Below are positions 1-9,442 of a stretch of DNA of 64,000 nt, in pieces; positions within the stretch are counted from its first letter, which is position 1; every line of letters begins with the position of its first letter. This DNA comes from an uncultured Alphaproteobacteria bacterium. Its GTDB lineage: Bacteria > Pseudomonadota > Alphaproteobacteria > Rhodobacterales > Rhodobacteraceae. The stretch lies in the NCBI GenBank assembly GCA_902600895.1, contig CACKLF010000004.1, positions 1-64,000 on the forward strand, read 5' to 3'. The notes beneath the pieces are model-generated. The model did no database searches. It was not told the origin of the DNA and saw only the letters and a list, made by a program, of their open reading frames with translations. A program made the translations under genes and the position numbers.

Positions 1-1
1 T

Positions 2-1345
2 CATAGTAAATGGGATAAAGATAGTTGGAGAACTAGATCTCGTATTCAGATGCCAGCATACAATAATCTTGATGCTCTTGAAATGGTTGAAAGGACCTTG
101 AATGGTTACCCTCCGTTGGTTTTTGCAGGAGAAACGAGGAATCTCAAAGCTCAATTAAGTCTAGTAGCTGACGGTAGAGCATTTTTGCTTCAAGGAGGAG
201 ATTGTGCAGAGAGTTTTGAAGAGTTTTCTGCTGACTTAATTAGAGACACATTTAAAGCAATTTTACAAATGGCAGTAGTTCTTACCTTTGGTGCTAAATT
301 GCCTGTTGTTAAGATTGGTCGTATGGCGGGTCAATTTGCAAAACCAAGGTCATCAGATTTTGAGATGATTGATGGCAAAGAGTACCCTTCGTACCGTGGA
401 GATATAATTAATGGTTTAGAGGCTACTATTTCATCTAGGCAACCAGATCCAAAGAGGATGCTAAGTGCATACTCTCAGTCTGCAGCGTCGATTAATCTAT
501 TGAGAGCTTTTAGTCAGGGAGGCTTTGCAAATATTGGCAAGGTCCATTCCTGGACATTGGAGAGCACAAAGGGTTTCAAAGGATATGAGAAATTTGCTGA
601 TCTTGCTAACCGTATAGCTGAGTCAATTGAGTTTATGAAAGCCGCGGGTATAACTTCAGATAACACAGATGCTCTAAATAAAGTAGATTTTTTTACCAGT
701 CATGAGGCTCTTTTGCTAGAGTATGAAGAGGCTTTGTGCAGAATTGATAGTACTACCGGATTACCTTTGGCAGGTTCTGGTCACATGCTTTGGATTGGTG
801 ATAGAACGCGTCAAATCGATGGCGCTCACGTAGAATTTTGTCGAGGTGTTCAGAACCCTTTGGGTTTAAAGTGCGGGCCCACATTAGATGGTTCGGATTT
901 AATCAGGCTAATCGATAAGCTCAATCCGAATAATGATCCAGGTAGATTAACATTGATAGTGCGTTTTGGGGCTGACAAAATTGATAAGTTTTTACCGGGT
1001 TTAATTAAGTCGGTTAATGATGAGGGACGCAGTGTGGTTTGGTCGTGTGATCCCATGCATGGTAACACTATCAAGTCAAACAGTGGCTTTAAGACAAGGC
1101 CATTTGCCAAAGTTCTTAAAGAGGTGCAGCATTTTTTTGAGATTTGTCGAAGTGAGGGATCTTATCCCGGTGGGGTGCACGTAGAAATGACTGGGAAAGA
1201 TGTAACCGAATGTACAGGAGGTAGTCTACCTGTACAGGAGAATCAATTGTCTTATAGATATCATACCGCATGTGACCCAAGACTGAATGCTTCGCAGGCA
1301 TTAGAGCTGGCGTTTCTAGTTGCAGAAGAAATACAAAAAAGCTAA
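2..1345 (+). CDS. 3-deoxy-7-phosphoheptulonate synthase, class II (5' end outside window)
   Basis: Class II DAHP synthase condenses phosphoenolpyruvate and erythrose-4-phosphate, the first step of the shikimate pathway. The sequence has the family blocks [47 protein letters not shown] and, near the end, [18 protein letters not shown]. The first ATG is at 50, but the same frame is open to the window edge and reads [13 protein letters not shown] before that Met, which matches the usual N-terminus of the family (W..K..WR....RIQMPAY). The true start therefore lies left of the window and the gene is only partial here. The plant/Mycobacterium-like class II enzyme is the normal form in Rhodobacterales. 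A 156-bp gap separates it from gmk, so co-transcription is uncertain. Confidence 0.93.
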   Translation, partial: HSKWDKDSWRTRSRIQMPAYNNLDALEMVERTLNGYPPLVFAGETRNLKAQLSLVADGRAFLLQGGDCAESFEEFSADLIRDTFKAILQMAVVLTFGAKLPVVKIGRMAGQFAKPRSSDFEMIDGKEYPSYRGDIINGLEATISSRQPDPKRMLSAYSQSAASINLLRAFSQGGFANIGKVHSWTLESTKGFKGYEKFADLANRIAESIEFMKAAGITSDNTDALNKVDFFTSHEALLLEYEEALCRIDSTTGLPLAGSGHMLWIGDRTRQIDGAHVEFCRGVQNPLGLKCGPTLDGSDLIRLIDKLNPNNDPGRLTLIVRFGADKIDKFLPGLIKSVNDEGRSVVWSCDPMHGNTIKSNSGFKTRPFAKVLKEVQHFFEICRSEGSYPGGVHVEMTGKDVTECTGGSLPVQENQLSYRYHTACDPRLNASQALELAFLVAEEIQKS

Positions 1346-1501
1346 CATTTGATATTTTTTACCATTGATTTAGCGTGATTAAAAATTTGATATTCAAGAT
1401 AGGTAGCATGTTCCGTTTAGATATTGGTTAGTTTAAATTAAATTAACTAAAGGTCGAATGGAGAGCACATGCACTTTTGGTGTGCAGAAAGGCTAGAGTG
1501 A

Positions 1502-2173
1502 ATGCTTTTAGAAAATAAAAAATTTTTGGACTCACCCGGATTGTTAATAATTATCTCCTCACCATCGGGCGCAGGTAAATCCTCATTAGCTAGTAAATTA
1601 GTAAGAACTGACAATAATCTAAGCTTTTCAATATCTTTTACTACTAGAAAGAAACGGCCTGGAGAGCTTGAGGGAAGAGATTACTTTTTTACTGACGTTC
1701 CTAACTTTAAGTCATTAATTAAAGACGGTAAAATGCTTGAATATGCTAAAGTTTTTGATAACTTTTATGGTACTCCAATCGCACCGGTAGAGCGGTCTTT
1801 AAGTAACGGAAAGGATATAGTTTTTGATGTGGATTGGCAGGGTGGAGATCAAATTAGAGCATCAAAATTTTCACCTAACGTAGTTTCTATTTTCATTTTA
1901 CCACCGTCCATTTCAGAGCTAGAAACCCGTCTTCTTGCCCGTAGTCAAGATAGCAAAGAGATAGTATATAATCGTATGTCTCAAGCGAAAAGTGAGATTG
2001 AGAACTGGGCTAAGTATGACTATGTCTTAATAAATAAAGATTTCAGTATCACTTTAGATAATATACGCGCTATTATAAAGTCAAAAAGGCTGGAATTATG
2101 TCGCAATTCTTATCTGCGAACATTCGTCAGTAATTTGAACAATGAATTCAATGAAAGGAAGTACAAGCATTGA
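1502..2173 (+). CDS. gmk: Guanylate kinase
   Basis: Phosphorylates GMP to GDP with ATP in purine nucleotide salvage and synthesis. A P-loop (SSPSGAGKSSL) lies near residue 20, followed by the GMP-binding region FTTRKKRPGELEGRDYFF and the segment FYGTP. At 223 residues it is slightly longer than typical (about 205-215), mainly through a short N-terminal extension before GLLIIISSPSGAG. An AAAGG about 11 nt upstream may act as ribosome-binding site. The stop codon overlaps the TTG start of the next gene (TTGA), so the two are translationally coupled. Confidence 0.95.
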   Translation: MLLENKKFLDSPGLLIIISSPSGAGKSSLASKLVRTDNNLSFSISFTTRKKRPGELEGRDYFFTDVPNFKSLIKDGKMLEYAKVFDNFYGTPIAPVERSLSNGKDIVFDVDWQGGDQIRASKFSPNVVSIFILPPSISELETRLLARSQDSKEIVYNRMSQAKSEIENWAKYDYVLINKDFSITLDNIRAIIKSKRLELCRNSYLRTFVSNLNNEFNERKYKH

Positions 2174-2694
2174 TTTATAGTTTAATGAATTCCAAACCAA
2201 CCTTCCCCCAAAATGGAGATTTTTGGGTTGCGGATTCTGCTAGTATAATAGGTAAGGTTGAGATTCAACAACAGGTTTCGGTCTGGTTTGGTGCAGTTTT
2301 AAGAGGGGATAATGAACTTATTTTTGTTGGCAAGGGTTCGAATGTTCAGGAAAATTGTGTTTTTCATACCGATATGGGCTTTCCATTAACAATAGGTAAT
2401 AACTGCACTATTGGACATGGAGTAATTATTCATGGTGCAAGTATCGAACGAAATTGTCTAATTGGAATGGGAACAATTATATTAAATGGTGCGAAAGTCA
2501 GAGAGAATAGCTTAATAGGTGCTGGTTCTCTGGTTACTGAGAATAAAGAATTTCCTCCCAATGTACTCATTGTTGGTAGGCCAGCAAAGGTAATAAGAGA
2601 ACTGTTACCCAAAGAGATAAATTCTATTCAACAGTCCGCAGTAAGGTATCAAGAAAATAGTAAAAATTTTAAATTAAACTGTCGAAAAATGTAA
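2170..2694 (+). CDS. Gamma carbonic anhydrase family protein (left-handed beta-helix)
   Basis: A 174-residue hexapeptide-repeat protein of the gamma carbonic anhydrase/PaaY group. Imperfect hexapeptides run from about residue 25 to 150 (VWFGAVLRGDN, GNNCTIGHGVIIHG, NCLIGMGTIILNGAKV, NSLIGAGSLVTEN). Three candidate metal-binding His are visible, in VFHTD and GHGVIIHG. The TTG start at 2170 is preferred over ATG 2185, because an AAAGGAAG ribosome-binding site sits about 8 nt upstream and the residues IYSL match the family N-terminus. It overlaps the gmk stop by 4 nt. Actual carbonic anhydrase activity is unproven for many members. Confidence 0.88.
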   Translation: MIYSLMNSKPTFPQNGDFWVADSASIIGKVEIQQQVSVWFGAVLRGDNELIFVGKGSNVQENCVFHTDMGFPLTIGNNCTIGHGVIIHGASIERNCLIGMGTIILNGAKVRENSLIGAGSLVTENKEFPPNVLIVGRPAKVIRELLPKEINSIQQSAVRYQENSKNFKLNCRKM

Positions 2695-2701
2695 AATCTT
2701 A

Positions 2702-3463
2702 ATGTGGCAAAAAAGAAATAGACATTTGATTGCTAAACTAGCCACTGATAGTGACGAAATTATGTCAGCTCTTAAGCTTCGCCATCGCGTATTCATAAGG
2801 GGAAGCCGCCCAGAAAAGAGAAGTTTAGATCAAAATGAAAAGTTTGATTGGGACCAGTATGAGAGAAAAGCACAACACCTAGTACTCATAGATAAAGCCA
2901 GGTTGGTAGCTGGGCGTAATGATTACGTGGTTGGGACTTGTCGTATGATAATTGGTGATTTTACAGTGGGGGCACAGCAATTTTACTCTAATTCTGAATT
3001 TATTTTGGATAATCTATTATGTTCATCCAAGCACTTCCTTGAAGTTGGAAGAGCTTGTATTGACACTGAATACAGAGCTGGTGAGGCACTTTTCTTATTA
3101 TGGAAAGAATTAATTAAATTTTTAAACAATTCAGAAATTGAGGAAGTTTTCGGAGTAGCATCTTTTAAAGGGGTGTCTCCGTCCAAATTTGCTGATGCGC
3201 TAACAATGCTACATTTTAACCATCTTTCAAGGGAAATTATTGTCAATGCCAGACCGGAGGGATTTTTTGACTTGAGACAAATGTCTATAGACCAAGTTAA
3301 TTTTTCCAAAGCGAAAAAGCAATTGCCAGGTTTGCTGAAGGCTTACTTATCATGTGGTGGCTGGGTAGGTGATGGTGGTTTTTTAGATAGAGAATTGCAA
3401 ACATTAGATGTTTTTGTATGCGTCGGTAAAACTCAAATATTGCAGAAATACGGGTTGCCCTAA
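2702..3463 (+). CDS. olsB: L-ornithine N-alpha-acyltransferase (OlsB-like GNAT)
   Basis: GNAT-fold acyltransferase of the OlsB/hemolysin-like group, 253 aa. OlsB transfers a 3-hydroxyacyl chain from acyl-ACP to ornithine, making lyso-ornithine lipid. Family features are the N-terminal RHRVFIRG block, the AQHLVLID segment and the VGTCRMI/LEVGRACIDTEYR core strand pair. The next gene, an acyltransferase that fits OlsA, overlaps its stop by one base (TAATG); this pairing is the strongest support for the ornithine-lipid assignment. Ornithine lipids are common membrane lipids in Rhodobacterales and can replace phospholipids when phosphate is scarce. Substrate specificity is inferred. Confidence 0.8.
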   Translation: MWQKRNRHLIAKLATDSDEIMSALKLRHRVFIRGSRPEKRSLDQNEKFDWDQYERKAQHLVLIDKARLVAGRNDYVVGTCRMIIGDFTVGAQQFYSNSEFILDNLLCSSKHFLEVGRACIDTEYRAGEALFLLWKELIKFLNNSEIEEVFGVASFKGVSPSKFADALTMLHFNHLSREIIVNARPEGFFDLRQMSIDQVNFSKAKKQLPGLLKAYLSCGGWVGDGGFLDRELQTLDVFVCVGKTQILQKYGLP

Positions 3464-4299
3464 TGTCCAAAAGTAGTCCTTATACATGGAAACCAGAGGA
3501 GCAGAATGTGTTATCACCCTTGACTTCAGTTGAATTACTTACTGCGGTTTCCAAACTTTCGATATTTATACTTTTTACAGTTGGCATCTTGATGATATTA
3601 ATCCCAATAGTAGTACTAGGGCTTAAATATCAAAAGTTCTTAATTTTTAGAATATGGGCAAGAACTGCTCTATTTATGTGCTCAATTAAAGTTGAAATAT
3701 CTGGCTCTGCAATTCCAACTGGACTAATAATTTCTAATCACATTTCCTGGATAGATATTTTAGCAATCTTATCAGTAACACGGGGTAGTTTTGTATCTAA
3801 AGCTGAAGTGAAGGGATGGTTTATAGTTGGAAGTTTAGCAAAACTTGCCGACACTATTTTTATAGAGAGAAATCCTCACAAAATAAAGGATCAGATTAAA
3901 GTATTGGGTGAGAGCTTGTCCAATAAAGGTTTAATTATTCTATTTCCAGAAAGTACAAGTAGCGATGGCCAAAGATTATTGCCTTTCCGATCCGGATTGC
4001 TACAGAGTTTATTTCGTAAAGCTTATGAGCATTCGTATAAAATAAAGGCACAATCATTAACACTATATTATAAACCTGAGCATGATTTGGACAAGGATTT
4101 TTTTGCGTGGTATCATTCGCGTACTTTGTTAGGACATATGTTAAAAGTATTAGCGACAACTAATAAATCACAAGTTTACCTAACATTTGATAAAGCTCAC
4201 GACATTGATGAATTCGCAAACCGGAAAGAATTATCAAAATTTATGTTTGAAAATATTTCTAAAAATTTGTTATGCCATTTAGATAGATCTAATATTTAA
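3463..4299 (+). CDS. olsA: 1-acyl-glycerol-3-phosphate / lyso-ornithine lipid O-acyltransferase (PlsC family)
   Basis: PlsC-family acyltransferase of 278 aa. An N-terminal membrane segment (about residues 31-53) is followed by the acyltransferase signature SNHISWIDI (HX4D, about residue 90) and by FPESTSSDG, which corresponds to the usual FPEGT block with Ser in place of Gly. It overlaps the olsB-like gene by one base, which supports a role as OlsA, the O-acyltransferase completing ornithine lipid, although PlsC activity in phosphatidic acid synthesis is equally compatible with the sequence. Its 3' end overlaps the convergent enolase gene by 11 bp, leaving no room for an intergenic terminator. 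Confidence 0.78.
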   Translation: MSKSSPYTWKPEEQNVLSPLTSVELLTAVSKLSIFILFTVGILMILIPIVVLGLKYQKFLIFRIWARTALFMCSIKVEISGSAIPTGLIISNHISWIDILAILSVTRGSFVSKAEVKGWFIVGSLAKLADTIFIERNPHKIKDQIKVLGESLSNKGLIILFPESTSSDGQRLLPFRSGLLQSLFRKAYEHSYKIKAQSLTLYYKPEHDLDKDFFAWYHSRTLLGHMLKVLATTNKSQVYLTFDKAHDIDEFANRKELSKFMFENISKNLLCHLDRSNI

Positions 4300-5575
4300 A
4301 GTTTTTAAATGCTGATGCTCCCAAAAAATTCGCTCTCTTACCCAATGCTTCTTCAATCCTGATGAGTTGGTTGTATTTTGCTAAACGCTCAGAGCGGCTT
4401 AGGGACCCTGTTTTTATTTGACTGCATCCAGTCCCTACGCACAAGTCGGAAATGAAAGTATCTTCTGTATCTCCTGATCTATGAGACACAATACAAGAAA
4501 GTTCATTTTGCTGACTGTAATAAATCGCATCAAGAGTTTCACTCACGGTTCCAATTTGATTTGGTTTGATTAAAACAGAATTAGCACACTTCTTATTTAT
4601 GCCTGTTTTAATTCTTTCATAATTTGTAACAAATAAATCATCACCTACTAGCTGAACTACTCCTCCCAGCGCTTTAGTTAACATGGTCCAACCCTCCCAA
4701 TCGTCTTCTGCCATTCCATCTTCTATAGAAACTATTGGGTACGTGTTACATAATTTAGATAAATATGATACTTTTTCTTCTCTCGATAGTTTTAGGTCTT
4801 CTCCTTCTAAGTTATATATTTCATCTAAGTAATATTCTGTAGAAGCGCAATCCAGTGCGAAGCAAATATCCTTTCCAGCTTTGTACCCTGAACTTTCAAC
4901 TGCATTAACCATAAGGTTTAAGGCGGCTTCACTAGATTTTAATTTGGGCGCAAAGCCACCCTCATCCCCAACAGCAGTGCTAAACCCTTCATTCTCTAAT
5001 ATATTTTTTAAAGAATAAAAAACTTCACAACCCATCCGTATAGCATCATGCATTGATTCTGCTCCTAAAGGGACGATCATGAATTCTTGCACATCAAGAT
5101 CATTATTTGCATGTCTTCCGCCATTAATTACGTTCATTAGTGGCACCGGTAGAGCATAGGATGGGGTTTTTTGAAGATACTCAAAAAGTGGTAACCTCAT
5201 GCATTTAGAAGTAGATCTAGCCGCAGCAATTGATGTAGCAAGTATGGTGTTGGCTCCTAATCTGCTCTTATTTTTTGTCCCGTCTAGTTCGTTGAGTATT
5301 TTGTCAATTGTTTGTTGGGAGTTGGTATCCATACCTACAAGTGCTTTCCTTATTTCGCCATTTACGTATTCGATCGCATTTTTAACACCCTTACCATTAT
5401 AATGTTTTTGATCTCCATCTCTAAGTTCAAATGCCTCAAATGTGCCAGTCGAAGCGCCCGATGGAACCGAGGCTCTGCCAATCTCCCCGTTCTCCATAAG
5501 TAAATCTACCTCTACAGTTGGATAACCTCTACTATCAATGATTTGGCGTCCAATCACGTTCTTAATTATTGTCAT
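4289..5575 (-). CDS. eno: Enolase
   Basis: Interconverts 2-phosphoglycerate and phosphoenolpyruvate in glycolysis and gluconeogenesis. Diagnostic segments are IIDSRGYPTVEVDL at the N-terminus, SGASTGTFEAFELRDGD, the metal-ligand region FALDCASTEY and SIEDGMAEDDW, and the signature VLIKPNQIGTVSETLDAI followed by VSHRSGDTEDTFISDL. ATG at 5575 gives MTIIKNVIGRQIIDSRG, the usual enolase N-terminus, and is preferred over the GTG at 5584. Either start lies inside the last codons of the fur-like gene, so the two overlap by 14 or more bases and are probably coupled. It is the last gene of the fabI-to-eno minus-strand run. Confidence 0.96.
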   Translation of the reverse strand: MTIIKNVIGRQIIDSRGYPTVEVDLLMENGEIGRASVPSGASTGTFEAFELRDGDQKHYNGKGVKNAIEYVNGEIRKALVGMDTNSQQTIDKILNELDGTKNKSRLGANTILATSIAAARSTSKCMRLPLFEYLQKTPSYALPVPLMNVINGGRHANNDLDVQEFMIVPLGAESMHDAIRMGCEVFYSLKNILENEGFSTAVGDEGGFAPKLKSSEAALNLMVNAVESSGYKAGKDICFALDCASTEYYLDEIYNLEGEDLKLSREEKVSYLSKLCNTYPIVSIEDGMAEDDWEGWTMLTKALGGVVQLVGDDLFVTNYERIKTGINKKCANSVLIKPNQIGTVSETLDAIYYSQQNELSCIVSHRSGDTEDTFISDLCVGTGCSQIKTGSLSRSERLAKYNQLIRIEEALGKRANFLGASAFKNFKY

Positions 5576-6014
5576 TGGAGCCACTACATTTTTTATTTCT
5601 TAGCTTTATTCCATAAAGTTCAAGTTTATGTCCAAGTAGTTTGTACCCAAATTTATATGAAATTTTCTCTTGTAATTTTTCAATTTCACTATCAAAAAAC
5701 TCAACTATTTCGCCTGTTTGCAAATCAATTAGATGATCATGGTGATCTCTTTCTGCATCTTCGTACCGTGACTTCCCATCTTTGAACTCCACTCTATCAA
5801 GTATGCCAGCTTCCTCAAATAATTTGACTGTTCTATATACTGTTGCAATTGATATTCTTGAATCTCTTAATACAGCTCGTGAGTAGAGCTGCTCTACGTC
5901 GGGATGATCCGAACTGTCTTGCAGTGTTTGGGCTATAATGCGTCGTTGATCAGTCATTCGAAGTCCAGCATCTTCACACCTAGCTTCTATAGATTGTAAC
6001 TTTGACTGGGTCAT
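5562..6014 (-). CDS. fur: Fur-family metalloregulator (Fur/Mur type)
   Basis: A 150-residue ferric-uptake-regulator protein. The N-terminal winged helix (LRMTDQRRIIAQTLQ, ISIATVYRTVKLFEEAG) is followed by the dimerisation domain with a metal-site cluster RDHHDHLIDLQTGEIVEF. The structural CxxC zinc motifs of classical Fur are absent and the only Cys besides an early one is near the C-terminus, as is usual for the manganese-responsive Mur/Fur proteins of Alphaproteobacteria. Which metal it senses is inferred. Its start overlaps the mazG stop (ATGA) and its end overlaps the enolase start, so it sits inside a metabolic operon rather than next to transport genes. Confidence 0.9.
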   Translation of the reverse strand: MTQSKLQSIEARCEDAGLRMTDQRRIIAQTLQDSSDHPDVEQLYSRAVLRDSRISIATVYRTVKLFEEAGILDRVEFKDGKSRYEDAERDHHDHLIDLQTGEIVEFFDSEIEKLQEKISYKFGYKLLGHKLELYGIKLRNKKCSGSNDNN

Positions 6015-6820
6015 ATATCTTTCTCAGCTTGTTTTATCTTTGCCCACGCTGCATCCATATCTAATTTAGAAGTTTTCGACAATATTTTATTTTGGCTGAG
6101 GAGTTCTAATTCAAGTTTTTCAAACCTCTTTTCAAATTTCTTATTTGCCTTATGTAAGGCTACTTCAGGATCAACATCAATATGTCGAGCTAGATTTACG
6201 ACAGTAAATAATAAGTCGCCTAATTCTTCTTCTGACCTTTTCATTCCCTCAATGTCTATTGCTTTCCTTAGCTCTTGAAGCTCTTCAAGCACTTTTTGGG
6301 TAACTTCGCCCAGATTATTCCAATCAAAACCTACTTTACTTACCTTGTCTTGGATTTTTTTTGATTTTACCAATGGTGGTAAATTTTTTGTTATATTTGA
6401 AAGTAAAGACTTTCTTTTGCCAAAATTTTTCCTTTCCTGTTCCACTTGTTTTATTTTTTCCCAACTTTCTTTTTGCTCTTGGGCGGTACGGAATTCCTTA
6501 TTATCAGAAAATATGTGAGGGTGCCTTTTTATCATTTTTTCGCTTATGGTTTCAACTACGTCTAAAAAAGTGAAATAATTTCTTTCTTCTGCAATCTGAG
6601 AAAAGAAAACCACTTGGAGCAAAAGATCACCCAATTCCTCTTGAATATTATTAATATTGCCTTCATGGACAGCATCACAAACTTCATAAGCTTCCTCAAT
6701 AACATATTGTGATAAACTCTCAAAAGTCTGCTGCAAATCCCACTGGCAGCCAGTTTTGGGATTTCTAAGCTGCTTCATTATTTTAAGTAATCGTTGAATT
6801 TTAATGTCGCTTTTTTTCAA
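6011..6820 (-). CDS. mazG: Nucleoside triphosphate pyrophosphohydrolase MazG
   Basis: Hydrolyses NTPs and dNTPs to the monophosphates and pyrophosphate, a house-cleaning or stringent-response role. Two MazG all-alpha domains are visible in 269 aa: the N-terminal one with GCQWDLQQTFESL and EEAYEVCDAV plus EELGDLLLQVVF, and the C-terminal one with EELQELRKAI and EELGDLLFTVVNLARH. EExxE and ExxD metal-binding patterns are intact in both. The size matches E. coli MazG. It overlaps the fur-like gene by 4 nt and lies 22 bp after the metC-like gene. Confidence 0.94.
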   Translation of the reverse strand: MKKSDIKIQRLLKIMKQLRNPKTGCQWDLQQTFESLSQYVIEEAYEVCDAVHEGNINNIQEELGDLLLQVVFFSQIAEERNYFTFLDVVETISEKMIKRHPHIFSDNKEFRTAQEQKESWEKIKQVEQERKNFGKRKSLLSNITKNLPPLVKSKKIQDKVSKVGFDWNNLGEVTQKVLEELQELRKAIDIEGMKRSEEELGDLLFTVVNLARHIDVDPEVALHKANKKFEKRFEKLELELLSQNKILSKTSKLDMDAAWAKIKQAEKDI

Positions 6821-6842
6821 TATTAGTTAAATTAATTTGCAA

Positions 6843-7997
6843 TCAGCAATAAAGGGCTTGGTCTAGGTCCAAAATTAGGTCGTCAATGTCTTCTAATCCA
6901 ATTGATAGTCTTATAAGTGTATCATCAACAGTGGAGTCGGGTCCTTCAACAACTTTCCTATGCTCTATTAAACTTTCGACACTACCCAAAGAGGTTGCAG
7001 GTATAAAAACCTTAGTATTTTTGACAACGCTTTGGACTTTCCTCACATCGCCATGTAATAATATTGAGAGCATTCCACCGTATCCGTTTCGCATTTGCTT
7101 TTCGGCTATCGTAAATGTTGGATGGCTCTTTAAACCTGGGTATAAGACCTTTTTTACGTTAGAGTTACAGGTAAGGTGCTTTGCTAGTTTCATAGCACTC
7201 TCACTGGATTTTTTGAAACGAATAAACAATGTTTTTAATCCTCTAATGAGCAGCCAAGCATTAAGTGGATTCATAACAGATCCATTATAGTTTCTAGAAA
7301 TAATAATTTTTTTCCAAAACTCATCTTTTTTATTTGTTGATAATGCTCCACCTAACGCATCTGAATGTCCATTTAAATATTTAGTTGTTGACTGAAAACA
7401 TATGTCAGCTCCTAAAGTTAAAGGTTGGGTGGTGCAGCCAGGCGAGCAGGTAGCATCTACAATTAGTTTACAATCAAAAGTGGACGAAATTTCTGATATT
7501 TTAGAAATATCGACATTGATCCAATATGGATTTGAGGGGGTTTCAATCCAAATCAATTTAGTTTTTCCGCTTTTTATATATTTGTCGACTTGATATAGGT
7601 CGGTCACACAAACCTTTGATAACTCTATACCTCTACGCGAGCATATCTCATCAAAATAATTAGCAATTGCGTAGTATATTGAATTTTGTATGATAATGTG
7701 GTTTCCCGTTTGCAGGGTGTCGAGAAGTGTAGTCAAAGCAGACATTCCTGAAGAAAAGAGTAAAGCATCCTCGCTACCGTCGAGGCATTGAACAATTTTT
7801 TCGGCTTCAGAAGTTGTTTGGTTTCCTTCTCTAGAATAAATAAATTTATCGAAAGCTTCATACTGGTTATTTCGTTTAAAGGTAGTCGATAAATCAAGGC
7901 TTGGTATTATTCCTCCAGATTTTTTGTCAAAGAAATGTAACGACTGAGCTAGTTTTGTTTCCACGCAAGTGGTTTTTGAGACTTTTCTTCTATTCAA
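6843..7997 (-). CDS. metC: Cystathionine beta-lyase / trans-sulfuration PLP enzyme
   Basis: Cys/Met-metabolism PLP-dependent enzyme of 384 aa. It has the N-terminal STTFKRNN and YSREGNQTTSEAE segments, the stacking region LLFSSGMSAL, the PLP aspartate region LIVDATCSPG and the Schiff-base lysine in STTKYLNGHSDALGG. The family includes cystathionine gamma-synthase, cystathionine beta-lyase and gamma-lyases, which cannot be separated by eye. Beta-lyase, making homocysteine for methionine, is the usual annotation in this neighbourhood. The start is a TTG directly following the gpt stop (TGATTG) with GTGGGA just upstream; no ATG is available until well inside the conserved domain. Confidence 0.85.
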   Translation of the reverse strand: MNRRKVSKTTCVETKLAQSLHFFDKKSGGIIPSLDLSTTFKRNNQYEAFDKFIYSREGNQTTSEAEKIVQCLDGSEDALLFSSGMSALTTLLDTLQTGNHIIIQNSIYYAIANYFDEICSRRGIELSKVCVTDLYQVDKYIKSGKTKLIWIETPSNPYWINVDISKISEISSTFDCKLIVDATCSPGCTTQPLTLGADICFQSTTKYLNGHSDALGGALSTNKKDEFWKKIIISRNYNGSVMNPLNAWLLIRGLKTLFIRFKKSSESAMKLAKHLTCNSNVKKVLYPGLKSHPTFTIAEKQMRNGYGGMLSILLHGDVRKVQSVVKNTKVFIPATSLGSVESLIEHRKVVEGPDSTVDDTLIRLSIGLEDIDDLILDLDQALYC

Positions 7998-8501
7998 TCA
8001 ATCAGTCCCACTGTAAGGTGCTACATATTGTAAGGCCATGTCCCAAGGGAAGAAGATCCATGTATCTTGAGATACCTCGGTAATGAAAGTATTAACCATT
8101 CCTTTCCCTTTCGGTTTTGCATAAACTGTTGCAAAATGGGCTTTAGGGTAAATCTTCTTTATCAATTTGAGTGTTTTACCGGTATCCACTAAATCATCAA
8201 TAATCAGTATATTTTCTCCAGTTCCAACGAGACTTTGGTCAGGTTTTTTAAGTATTATAGCATCTTTTTGTTTTTGATGATCGTAAGATTTAATACTTAT
8301 TGTATCAACAGTTCTTATATCTAACTCCCTAGAAATTATCATGGCAGGTATCATTCCCCCCCTGGTAACTGCTACGACCCCTTTCCATTCATTTCTACCC
8401 TCTAACCGCCACGCGAGTGCTCTACTATCTCTGTGCATTTGATCCCATGAAATATGGAAACCCTTCTCATGAGGAAGTCTGTCTGGTTGATTTTTTTTCA
8501 T
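7998..8501 (-). CDS. gpt: Xanthine-guanine phosphoribosyltransferase
   Basis: Salvages guanine and xanthine (and hypoxanthine weakly) by transfer of phosphoribosyl from PRPP. The 167-aa protein has the type I PRTase PRPP loop [19 protein letters not shown], the early hood/flexible region [21 protein letters not shown] and the C-terminal WIFFPWD segment typical of Gpt rather than Hpt. It lies 5 bp after fabI and directly abuts the metC-like gene, so it belongs to the same transcription unit. Confidence 0.93.
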   Translation of the reverse strand: MKKNQPDRLPHEKGFHISWDQMHRDSRALAWRLEGRNEWKGVVAVTRGGMIPAMIISRELDIRTVDTISIKSYDHQKQKDAIILKKPDQSLVGTGENILIIDDLVDTGKTLKLIKKIYPKAHFATVYAKPKGKGMVNTFITEVSQDTWIFFPWDMALQYVAPYSGTD

Positions 8502-8506
8502 TTAGA

Positions 8507-9322
8507 TTATTCCTTACGGCCTGTAACTACATCTATATCGGGAGCATCCTCAGCCTTCATTCCTATAACATTGTATCCTGCATCCACATGAAGGACTTCT
8601 CCAGTAACTCCTGAAGCCATATCAGAAAGTAAGTATGTCGCAGAGCTTCCTACTTCGTCTTGAGTAACATTTCTTCTAAGTGGAGAATTTAACTCATTCC
8701 ATTTCATTATATACCTAAAATCTCCTATTCCTGAAGCTGCCAAAGTTTTTATTGTTCCGGCTGATATGGCATTTACTCTGATTCTGGAAGGCCCTAAATC
8801 CATTGCCAAGTATCTGACTGATGCCTCTAGTGCCGCTTTTGCAACACCCATAACGTTATAGTGAGGTAAAACTTTTTCGGCACCATAGTAGGTTAGTGTA
8901 AGAGCAGATCCACCATTTCTCATGAGTTTTTCGGCTCTTTGAATTATCGAAGTGAATGAATAAACGGATATTTGCATTGTGGTAGTGAAATTTTGTAATG
9001 ATGTATCTAAGAATCTTCCTCTTAGTTCGTTCTTATCAGAGAAACCTATCGCGTGAACTAAAAAATCTAATTCACCCCATTTTTTCTCAATTTCCTCAAA
9101 AACCATTGATATGGAACTTTCCTCGCTCACGTCACATGGTAAAACAATTTGAGAGCCTAAGCTTTCTGCTAAAGGCTTAACCCTTTTTCCAAGTGCTTCA
9201 CCTTGGTAAGTAAAAGCCAGATCGGCGCCTTCATTGTTACAGGCTTTGGCAATTCCCCATGCTATAGATCTATCGTTCGCCAGACCCAAAATAAGTCCTC
9301 TTTTACCCCTTAAAATACTCAT
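8507..9322 (-). CDS. fabI: Enoyl-ACP reductase (NADH), FabI type
   Basis: Last reductive step of each fatty-acid elongation cycle. It is an atypical short-chain dehydrogenase: the glycine-rich loop is GLANDRSIAWGIAKAC, and the catalytic pair is the FabI-type Y-x6-K in YNVMGVAK after TLTYYGAEKV. The second Tyr region SAGTIKTLAASGI, which binds substrate or triclosan, is also conserved. Length 271 aa is standard. It is the first gene of the minus-strand run fabI-gpt-metC-mazG-fur-eno, and its upstream 120-bp gap to pdxH should hold divergent promoters. Confidence 0.95.
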   Translation of the reverse strand: MSILRGKRGLILGLANDRSIAWGIAKACNNEGADLAFTYQGEALGKRVKPLAESLGSQIVLPCDVSEESSISMVFEEIEKKWGELDFLVHAIGFSDKNELRGRFLDTSLQNFTTTMQISVYSFTSIIQRAEKLMRNGGSALTLTYYGAEKVLPHYNVMGVAKAALEASVRYLAMDLGPSRIRVNAISAGTIKTLAASGIGDFRYIMKWNELNSPLRRNVTQDEVGSSATYLLSDMASGVTGEVLHVDAGYNVIGMKAEDAPDIDVVTGRKE

Positions 9323-9442
9323 TTAGAATTATCCTACCTTGAAAAAAATTTAAAAAGTTTAAATAAGTGATACGAAAATCTTTTTGCCGCTTCAAGTACA
9401 ATTGGCATGGAAGATTAAGTTTCTTTAACAATTTGAGGGTAA

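Noticed and set aside
1459-1497. 12-codon ATG frame just before gmk
   Set aside because: No ribosome-binding site and no sign of conservation; treated as chance.
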